Of a stretch of DNA of 64,000 nt, positions 58,574-64,000 are shown one piece after another. Origin of the DNA: Fibrobacter sp. UWB2 (lineage in GTDB: Bacteria > Fibrobacterota > Fibrobacteria > Fibrobacterales > Fibrobacteraceae); contig NZ_MWQK01000001.1 of NCBI RefSeq assembly GCF_002210425.1, forward strand, positions 186,001 through 250,000. The letters run 5' to 3'. The position numbers were made by a program, and so were the translations under genes. The notes beneath the pieces were generated by a model that saw only the letters and a program-made list of their open reading frames with translations, was not told the DNA's origin and ran no database searches. Position 1 is the first letter of the stretch; every line of letters starts with the position of its first letter.

Positions 58574-58632
58574 GTGCCATTCTGAGTTCCGGAACAAGTT
58601 GGGGATAAACTCCGGCCGAATGGGCGATGACA
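58574..58632. repeat. Intergenic repeat starting GTGCCATTCTGAG
   Basis: Begins with GTGCCATTCTGAG, which matches the ends of the 55252 element, and ends in GCGATGAC (GTCATCGC on the other strand). An inner hairpin is formed by TCCGGA and GGCCGAAT-like arms around GTTGGGGATAAAC. Confidence 0.55.
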
Positions 58633-58706
58633 AAGAATCAACAGAAAGTTGATTACGAAATGTGATAAAAGTCAAATTTTTGTATGTTTTTTTTAACTTT
58701 TTATTC

Positions 58707-58732
58707 CAAATTAGAGTAAATTTTACTATATA
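58707..58732. promoter_or_regulatory. AT-rich motif shared with the alr upstream region
   Basis: ATTCCAAATTAGAGTAAATT followed by TTACT. The copy at 61149 reads ATTCCAAATTGGAATAAATT then ATACT and contains a perfect palindrome. A shared regulator site is possible. Confidence 0.35.
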
Positions 58733-58805
58733 TGCGGCGCGTAATAAAAAAGTAATGAGTGCCGTGTGACAATCATTACACAAAAAGCAATAAGAAGGTG
58801 AGTGT

Positions 58806-59219
58806 ATGAATGTTTTAATCTGGGGATCCGATACGATCCTTGGCCATGGGCTCCTGTCCATGCTCAAGGACATCAAGGATGGTGTTTTCAACGCTATCGG
58901 TAATATTGAAATTGGGGAAATCTTTGCCTGTGATGCAGAATCCGACAAAGATGTCATCGACGAGGCTTGTGCCAACGCCGACTTCGTTTTCAATTTGTCT
59001 TACGGATTTAAATCTGACAAGCTCATCGAAGGCTTGAACGTTCATAACAATACTTGCCCGGTGCTGTTGGGCCATTCCGTTGGCGACAAGAGCCTCTTCC
59101 GCGAATATGCTCAAAGCAACAACGTGCCGATTCTTGAATGGGCTCCGAACTACGACATGGAACTCCTGAGTGTCGAAGCTCAAGTCTACGACATGCTCGG
59201 TGCACTGCAATGCGCATAA
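58806..59219 (+). CDS. Unrecognised protein with Rossmann-like start, 137 aa
   Basis: MNVLIWGSDTILGHGLLSML looks like the first beta strand and glycine turn of a Rossmann or response-regulator-like fold. FACDAESDKDVIDEACANAD and FVFNLSYGFKSDKLI follow as a second unit. Length is about half of a typical NAD(P)-binding domain. Acidic, no signal peptide. SD AAGGTGAG upstream. Single gene ended by the hairpin at 59239. No family recognised. Confidence 0.68.
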   Translation: MNVLIWGSDTILGHGLLSMLKDIKDGVFNAIGNIEIGEIFACDAESDKDVIDEACANADFVFNLSYGFKSDKLIEGLNVHNNTCPVLLGHSVGDKSLFREYAQSNNVPILEWAPNYDMELLSVEAQVYDMLGALQCA

Positions 59220-59238
59220 ACTAGACGAAAGATATTTT

Positions 59239-59264
59239 AGGCGGTCTTTAGGACCGCCTGTTTT
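59239..59264. terminator. Terminator between the 58806 gene and ogt
   Basis: Stem AGGCGGTC / GACCGCCT with a 5-nt loop, then GTTTTG. Serves at least the plus-strand gene. Confidence 0.78.
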
Positions 59265-59265
59265 G

Positions 59266-59826
59266 TTATTCCAACATTAATTCATTTGGAATGGCTCCCT
59301 CCATGCAGAGTAGCCTTCTTTTTAGGCTGACGCCAAGCGCGTAGCCACTCAGGCGACCGCGGCTATCAATCACGCGGTGGCAGGGGATGACGACTTGAAT
59401 CGGATTGTTGTGTAGTACGTTTCCGACAGCACGGACTGCTTGCGGATGTCCGACGGCTTCGGCAACTTGTTTGTACGTACAAGTTTTACCATATGGAATA
59501 TGGCGTGTGACTTCGAGAACTTTTTTTTGGAAGTCGGTGCCGTAGATTTTTATGGGTATAGAAAACTCGCAGATTTTGCCTGCGAGGTACAAATTAAGTT
59601 CGTTCACGGCCTTGCGGTAGGCGCTGCGAACGCGGCTGTTTAATTCAGTTTCCATGTCGGGGCTTGCATAGGCGCAAGCCTGCACGTTGCTCGGAGTCGC
59701 TTTTACTTCGTCTGAAGTTTCCCGAAATTTTAGGCCACAAAGTTTGGATCCTTCGAAGATAAAGGTCCATTCGCCCCAGACATTCCGGTGGCTTATCTTT
59801 GTGAATTTCGGGTCATTAAACTTCAT
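59266..59826 (-). CDS. ogt: Methylated-DNA--protein-cysteine methyltransferase
   Basis: 186 aa. Removes methyl groups from O6-methylguanine onto its own Cys. Active site IPCHRVI; DNA-binding helix PYGKTCTYKQVAEAVGHPQA and the Asn-hinge VGNVLHNNP are intact. No Ada regulatory domain, so Ogt-like. 17 nt after alr on the same strand, probably cotranscribed. Confidence 0.92.
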   Translation of the reverse strand: MKFNDPKFTKISHRNVWGEWTFIFEGSKLCGLKFRETSDEVKATPSNVQACAYASPDMETELNSRVRSAYRKAVNELNLYLAGKICEFSIPIKIYGTDFQKKVLEVTRHIPYGKTCTYKQVAEAVGHPQAVRAVGNVLHNNPIQVVIPCHRVIDSRGRLSGYALGVSLKRRLLCMEGAIPNELMLE

Positions 59827-59843
59827 ACCATGCGGTGCTTCTC

Positions 59844-61067
59844 CTAGCGCAATGGATATTCCTTGAAATCCTTGACGCCGAATTCTTCCTTGAGGTAGTC
59901 CCAGCGCACGAGGCGGTTCTTCCAGTAGTACTTGCGGTACAGGCGGCGAGCCACGCGGCTAGTGATTTCGTACGGAATCGTGTGGTGTTCTTCGGCAACG
60001 CTTTCCATCGAAATGCGGAAGTCGAGTTCGCCATTCACGACGTCAACGGTTTCGCCGACTTGCACATCCGGGATGTGGCTTACGTCGACCATGGTCGCAT
60101 CCATGCAGACACGTCCGAGAATCGGGCAGAGCTGTCCACGGATAAAGACAAAGCCCTTGTTGTATTCGCCGCGGAGGTAGCCGTCACCGTAACCGATAGC
60201 GATGGTTGCGATGCGCGTGAGCTGCTGGGCTGCCCAGTAACCGCCGTAGCTAACGGTTTCACCGGGTTTCACGTCGTGCACGTGGCGGATGGTGGACTTG
60301 ATTTTCATGACCGGCTTGATCGGCAATGTGGTCGGGATTGCTCCCATGCAGTTGTAGCCGTAAAGCGTGAGACCTGGGCGCACCATGTCGAAATGGCTTT
60401 CGGGGTGCGTGAGCGTGCCTGCGGAACTAGAGCAGTGGCAAATTTCAGGACGGAGTCCTTCGGCTTCGAGCACATCGACGAGTCGTGTAAAGCGCTGAAT
60501 CTGAATTTCCGTTTTCGGGTTGCCCGGCATGTCGGCTGTAGCGAGATGCGTGAACATGCCTTCGAACTTGAGATGCTTGAGGCTGAGTGCTGCGCGAATG
60601 TTGTTGAAGTCTTCTGCGTCAAAGCCGTAGCGGTTCATACCCGTGTCAATGGCGAGATGAGCCTTGCATTCTGTACCAGTTTCACCGAGGAACTGGTCGA
60701 ATGCCATTGCAGTGCGGATGTCGGTAATGGCAGCCGTGAGCTGGTATTCGACAAAGTACGCAAAGTCAGACGGAGTGCAAGGACCAAGTACGAGAATGGG
60801 CAAGTCCATGCCGTACTGGCGAAGGAGCATGCCTTCGCTGATGTGGGCAACGCCGAGGTAGTCGGCACCACCGAACTTGGCGGCAAAAGAGCAGGCGAGG
60901 CTTCCGTGGCCGTAAGAGTCGGCCTTGACGGGGAGCAAAATTTTTGTAGAGGCCGGAATCTGGCTTCTAATAAATTGAATGTTGTTGCAGAGAGCGTCTA
61001 GGTTGATTTCAATCCAGTTCGGGCGAGCAATCTTATTTAAGTCAGGAGGAGTAGCTAAAAGTTTCAT
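59844..61067 (-). CDS. alr: Alanine racemase
   Basis: 407 aa. Makes D-alanine for peptidoglycan. The PLP lysine is in LPVKADSYGHG and the second catalytic base Tyr in VSYGGYWAAQQ; FEGMFTHLATAD and GEIVDVV-like blocks (GETVDVVNGE) fit the family. The Met at 61067 is chosen: it gives MKLLATPPDLNKIARPNWIE, and 61 further upstream codons would cross the promoter and a palindrome. TATATTTC ends 7 nt upstream with no SD. Confidence 0.93.
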   Translation of the reverse strand: MKLLATPPDLNKIARPNWIEINLDALCNNIQFIRSQIPASTKILLPVKADSYGHGSLACSFAAKFGGADYLGVAHISEGMLLRQYGMDLPILVLGPCTPSDFAYFVEYQLTAAITDIRTAMAFDQFLGETGTECKAHLAIDTGMNRYGFDAEDFNNIRAALSLKHLKFEGMFTHLATADMPGNPKTEIQIQRFTRLVDVLEAEGLRPEICHCSSSAGTLTHPESHFDMVRPGLTLYGYNCMGAIPTTLPIKPVMKIKSTIRHVHDVKPGETVSYGGYWAAQQLTRIATIAIGYGDGYLRGEYNKGFVFIRGQLCPILGRVCMDATMVDVSHIPDVQVGETVDVVNGELDFRISMESVAEEHHTIPYEITSRVARRLYRKYYWKNRLVRWDYLKEEFGVKDFKEYPLR

Positions 61068-61074
61068 GATAATG

Positions 61075-61082
61075 GAAATATA
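61075..61082 (-). promoter_or_regulatory. Promoter element TATATTTC of alr
   Basis: TAnnTTTG-like (seven of eight), ends 7 nt before the alr ATG; no SD. Confidence 0.45.
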
Positions 61083-61148
61083 GGTAAGTCTTTTAAAAAT
61101 GGGTCCACGTTCGGTAAAAAAGCGCAAATATAGGGGGTGTTTTGCAAA

Positions 61149-61180
61149 TTTAATTCCAAATTGGAATAAATTATACTGGG
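61149..61180. promoter_or_regulatory. Palindrome upstream of alr, possible operator
   Basis: Perfect 15-bp palindrome ATTCCAAATTGGAAT followed by AAATTATACT, about 85 nt upstream of the alr start. A related imperfect copy lies at 58707. Confidence 0.4.
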
Positions 61181-61566
61181 CTAAGTTTTGTAAAAATCTA
61201 GGGCTGAGAAAAAATCGAAAATTGCGAGCAACCCCAGTAACTACGCGCAAAGCCTTATTTTATCTGAGTTTACAAACATTCGTATGAAATTTTCTTTACT
61301 GTTTTGTAGTGGTTTTTGCATTTTTTTTATTGGTACTTTATGGGTGTGGTAAGGATGTGGGTTGTTTAAGTAAATACCTTACTTTGTAATAAAGTTTTTC
61401 TGACATTGTATGTAATCGCGTGAAACTTCGCAATAAAGGCTTGTTCGGGTAGCCTTATTCCGAAGTGTTGCCATTCGGCAAATTGATACTCCGCTCACGG
61501 GGTAGTTGGTTTGCTGATACCAAAAAAACAAAAACATCCAATTTCCTGAAAAGGGAGGATAAAATC
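61181..61566 (+). other. Gene-poor AT-rich stretch and long leader of the TonB/AgmX-like gene
   Basis: No convincing frame on either strand. It contains T-runs near 61320 and a hairpin ATAAGGCT-type stem (ATAAAGGCT / AGCCTTAT, about 61431-61456). About 110 nt follow before the SD GGGAGGA and the ATG at 61567. No known riboswitch was recognised. Confidence 0.4.
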
Positions 61567-62505
61567 ATGAAAACAACAAAACAACAACAAGATGCGTTCA
61601 TCGCATCCCTGATGCCAGATTCCGACAAGAAGATGGTGCGCATTTCTGGTGCATCGCTTATTGTCGCGTTGATGCTTGGCTTCTGGGCTTCTACGTATGA
61701 AAGCATTATCGATGAGGTCATGTTTGATCCACCGGAAAAAGAACAAATAGGGGTTTCTGTAAACATGGAGACGATTAAAAAGCCGGATCCACCTAAGAAA
61801 CCTAAAGTACAGGAAGAAATCATTCGTAAAAGACCGGGTGGTGGCGGTAAGCCCGCTGGAGACGGCGACACTAGAGCGCCTATTAACCGTGGTGTTCTTG
61901 AAAGGTTGACCGCTATGACAAAGACGGCGTCGGCGCAAGCATACGACCTTGCGAATAAGACATTTGCCAAAGATATGGTAAAGACGCTTAAAGTTCTGAA
62001 TGGTTTACAGGTGACGGGTAAGACTAGCCTTGCCGATAGACGTCGCGGTAAACCGAATGTTGGTTTCAATTCTGGAAGCATTACGGGAGGTTCTGGTGGA
62101 ATTGGCGACATGCTTAACGGCTTGCTCGGCGGTTCTGCTGGTGCTCTCAAGACAACGGCAAAAATGAAAAATATGCCGATTCCCAAGATGAATGAAATCG
62201 ATATGGGTTCTGCAGGTGCATCCCGTTCGGCTTCTGAAATCATGAAGGTGGTTAAGCAGCGTACGCCTGGACTCCGTCACATTTACAATACCCATTTAAA
62301 GAAAAAGCCGGGGTTCCAGGGTAAGGTCACATTGAAGTTCACGATTGCACCGGGTGGTGAAATCATAAGCATTGCTGTGGCAAATTCGACGACAGGATTC
62401 CCTGAATTCGATAGCGCCGTCAAGTCTGCTGTTAGCAAGTGGACTTTCAATAAAATCAAATCGGGTAATACGACGGTGACGATTCCGTTTACCTTTACGG
62501 AGTAA
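61567..62505 (+). CDS. TonB/AgmX-PglI-like protein with single membrane anchor
   Basis: 312 aa. Short cytoplasmic N-terminus, one helix (about 24-42), a Pro/Lys-rich linker (KKPDPPKKPKVQEE), a Gly/Ser-rich middle (ITGGSGGIGDMLNGLLGG), and a C-terminal domain from about 225 with GLRHIYNTHLKKKPGFQGKV, FTIAPGGEIISIAVANSTTG and FDSAVKSAVSKWTF. That domain is the AgmX/PglI form of the TonB C-terminus, best known from gliding and envelope complexes. No exbB/exbD beside it. ATG at 61567 with SD GGGAGGA; the upstream in-frame codons lack one. Confidence 0.82.
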   Translation: MKTTKQQQDAFIASLMPDSDKKMVRISGASLIVALMLGFWASTYESIIDEVMFDPPEKEQIGVSVNMETIKKPDPPKKPKVQEEIIRKRPGGGGKPAGDGDTRAPINRGVLERLTAMTKTASAQAYDLANKTFAKDMVKTLKVLNGLQVTGKTSLADRRRGKPNVGFNSGSITGGSGGIGDMLNGLLGGSAGALKTTAKMKNMPIPKMNEIDMGSAGASRSASEIMKVVKQRTPGLRHIYNTHLKKKPGFQGKVTLKFTIAPGGEIISIAVANSTTGFPEFDSAVKSAVSKWTFNKIKSGNTTVTIPFTFTE

Positions 62506-62552
62506 TGGAATGATAATTGGAGTAGAATAAAGACAAATAGATTTTTAAATTT

Positions 62553-62580
62553 AAGTCGGCGATTTTTGTCGCCGACTTTC
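62553..62580 (+). terminator. Terminator of the TonB/AgmX-like gene
   Basis: Perfect 10-bp stem AAGTCGGCGA / TCGCCGACTT with a TTTTTG loop. Confidence 0.82.
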
Positions 62581-62606
62581 GGTGATTTTAATTTATGGGG
62601 TAAAGA

Positions 62607-63722
62607 ATGAAGGATCCTCGCATTACGCAACTTGCAGAAAATTTGATTAACAACGCCATTGCACTCAAGGCGGGCGAAAATATTTTAATCGAAACGACCG
62701 ACACGCCGGACGAGCTCTCGACAGAACTCATCAAGGCGGTTGCCAAAGTTGGCGGTAACGCATTTGTCCACAATTACAATAGCCGTGTACGTCGTGAAGT
62801 TATTCGCAGCGCATCCGAAGAACAGATGAAGCTTTCTGCGGACCTTGCGATGAACGAGATGAAGCAGATGCAGGCTTATCTCTCCATCCGCGCGATGAAC
62901 AACGCCATGGAGAACTGCGATATCGATGACAAGAAGATGCTTGCGTACAGGACCATCACGCAGGACGTGCTCAACTACCGCGTAAACAACACACGCTGGT
63001 GCGTGCTCCGCTGGCCGAACCCGTCCATGGCTCAGGGCGCAAAGATGAGCACGGAAGCGTTCGAGGACTTCTACTTCAAGGCTTGCCTTGCCGATTACCC
63101 GAAGATGCAGCGCGCCGCCCAGGCTCTGGTCGACCTCATGAACAGGACGGACAAGGTGCGTCTTGTGGCGCAGGATACGGACATCACGTTCAGCATTAAG
63201 GATATTCCGGCGGTGCCGTGCTGTGGCAACATGAACATTCCCGATGGCGAAGTCTATACGGCGCCGGTGCAGGGGAGTATCGAAGGCGTTATCCATTACA
63301 ACACGCCGACGCTTTACGAAGGCAAGCAGTTCAGCAATATCCGCCTCGTTTTTAAGCAGGGGAAGATTGTCGAAGCGACTTGCGAAACGGGCGACAACAA
63401 GAGCCTGAACGCTATTTTTGATACGGACGAGGGCGCTCGTTATGTGGGCGAATTTGCTATCGGCTTTAACCCGTTTGTGCTTTCTCCGATGTGTGACATC
63501 TTGTTCGACGAAAAGATTGCTGGCTCCATCCACTTTACGCCGGGCATGTGCTACGAAGATGCCCCGAATGGGAACAAGTCTGCAATCCATTGGGACTTGG
63601 TGCTGATTATGCGTCCTGAATACGGTGGCGGCGAAATCTGGTTCGATGACAAGCTCATCCGCAAGGACGGACTTTTTGTGGTCGATGAACTTAAGTGCTT
63701 GAATCCGGAGAACTTAGGATAA
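62607..63722 (+). CDS. M29-family aminopeptidase
   Basis: 371 aa. Matches the AmpS/aminopeptidase T group: KAGENILIETTDTPDELS near the start, RWPNPSMAQGAKMSTEAFEDF, NIPDGEVYTAPVQGSIEG and FAIGFNPFVLSPMCDILFDEKIAGSIHFTPG with metal-binding Glu/His residues. Cytoplasmic. ATG preceded by GGGGTAAAGA. Single gene between a terminator and the promoter of the last gene. Confidence 0.9.
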   Translation: MKDPRITQLAENLINNAIALKAGENILIETTDTPDELSTELIKAVAKVGGNAFVHNYNSRVRREVIRSASEEQMKLSADLAMNEMKQMQAYLSIRAMNNAMENCDIDDKKMLAYRTITQDVLNYRVNNTRWCVLRWPNPSMAQGAKMSTEAFEDFYFKACLADYPKMQRAAQALVDLMNRTDKVRLVAQDTDITFSIKDIPAVPCCGNMNIPDGEVYTAPVQGSIEGVIHYNTPTLYEGKQFSNIRLVFKQGKIVEATCETGDNKSLNAIFDTDEGARYVGEFAIGFNPFVLSPMCDILFDEKIAGSIHFTPGMCYEDAPNGNKSAIHWDLVLIMRPEYGGGEIWFDDKLIRKDGLFVVDELKCLNPENLG

Positions 63723-63749
63723 TAGTTAAAATCATACTTTTGGTAGCTG

Positions 63750-63785
63750 TTGACAAAAACTGATAACTGGAATTAATTATATTTT
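63750..63785 (+). promoter_or_regulatory. Promoter of the last gene
   Basis: TTGACA at 63750-63755 and TATATTTT at 63778-63785, the latter TAnnTTTG-like; spacing of 22 nt suits a Bacteroidota -33/-7 pair better than E. coli -35/-10. Confidence 0.45.
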
Positions 63786-63824
63786 TGTCACACAAATCAA
63801 AAAATCTTATTACAAGGAAAGATT

Positions 63825-64000
63825 ATGAATTTAAAAACGATGTTTGGCATTGGCCTCGTTAGCGTCGGTGCAGCTTTTGCACAGGAAGCTTCTGAATCGA
63901 ACGCTCCTTCCATGAGCGAACAGCAGCTCCAGCAGCAGGAAGAACAGGCTGCTGCTTCTGAAAGCCTTACGGCTCCGGTTCCGTTTGTCGCTCCGGAAAT
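63825..64000 (+). CDS. Partial envelope protein with Gln/Ala/Pro-rich N-terminus
   Basis: Starts MNLKTMFGIGLVSVGAAFAQ, a signal peptide cut after AFA, then a Gln/Glu/Ala-rich linker (SEQQLQQQEEQAAAS) and LTAPVPFVAPE. SD AAGGAAA 8 nt upstream. It runs off the right edge after 58 codons. The start and linker style match the outer-membrane barrel protein at 46036, so a barrel probably follows. Confidence 0.72.
   Translation, partial: MNLKTMFGIGLVSVGAAFAQEASESNAPSMSEQQLQQQEEQAAASESLTAPVPFVAPE

Noticed and set aside
57010-58608. A 532-codon open frame opposite pfp
   Set aside because: It is the antisense shadow of pfp, with no SD or recognisable domain. Similar long antisense frames opposite fabF, argH, guaA and pepA were dropped for the same reason.
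61181-61566. A known riboswitch in the long leader
   Set aside because: I could not match the conserved core of any riboswitch class; only one short stem is clear.
1-64000. tRNA or rRNA genes
   Set aside because: No cloverleaf with a GTTCRA arm or rRNA core sequence was seen in the intergenic gaps, most of which are under 200 nt. A tRNAscan run would settle it.

Overview
The window reads as a chromosomal segment of a Fibrobacter-like bacterium (close to F. succinogenes in gene content). This rests on a secreted GH10 xylanase, many short outer-membrane and lipoprotein genes, PPi-dependent phosphofructokinase, a complete aryl-polyene pigment cluster, no respiratory genes, and promoter-like TAnnTTTG elements of the Bacteroidota type. 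No rRNA, tRNA, CRISPR array, insertion sequence or prophage was seen. The genus is inferred from gene content, not from a marker gene.

Layout. 1-2 kb: a fabF operon with a 43-residue membrane protein and a deacetylase-like protein, cut by the left edge. 2.2-4.6 kb: a lipoprotein, a haem-synthesis-type radical SAM/SPASM enzyme, a membrane protein and tadA. 4.6-10.4 kb: a tight six-gene operon built around a MotA/ExbB-type proton channel with a very long helical tail and a MotB/OmpA-type partner. They resemble ZorA/ZorB, but two unrecognised helical proteins, a lipoprotein and a beta-helix protein replace the Zorya effectors. This is the best candidate for an undescribed system. 10.4-14 kb: argH and three envelope genes, two genes here with the order promoter element, hairpin, U-tract, SD, start codon.

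14.1-30 kb: the aryl-polyene cluster. A three-gene arm on the minus strand (PlsC-like acyltransferase, chain-length factor, methyltransferase) diverges from a twelve-gene arm on the plus strand: two ACPs, a membrane/ligase/dehydratase fusion, glycosyltransferase, LpxL-type acyltransferase, aromatic amino acid lyase, thioesterase, LolA-like carrier, MMPL exporter, ketosynthase, dehydratase, ketoreductase and a second ketosynthase. Together they would make an aromatic starter acid, extend it on ACP to a polyene, link it to a lipid and move it to the outer membrane.

30-46 kb: apt, a YhcC-type radical SAM protein, an AT-rich lipoprotein, the xylanase, an OmpA-like protein with eight thrombospondin type-3 repeats, a small-protein operon ending in a LysM lytic transglycosylase, an ankyrin lipoprotein, plant-type dapB with an orphan YejB-like permease, guaA and pepA. 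46-64 kb: outer-membrane proteins, a cation antiporter, a PHP phosphoesterase, an RNase H with a viroplasmin domain, the aguB-aguA putrescine pair, a PpiC/SurA-type isomerase, prfB with its programmed frameshift, pfp, ogt and alr, a TonB/AgmX-like protein, an M29 aminopeptidase and a partial envelope gene.

Two genome-style features recur. Eight genes have a TAnnTTTG-like element ending 4-7 nt before the start codon with no ribosome binding site, which suggests leaderless mRNAs. A family of short hairpin repeats beginning GTCAT occupies many intergenic gaps.
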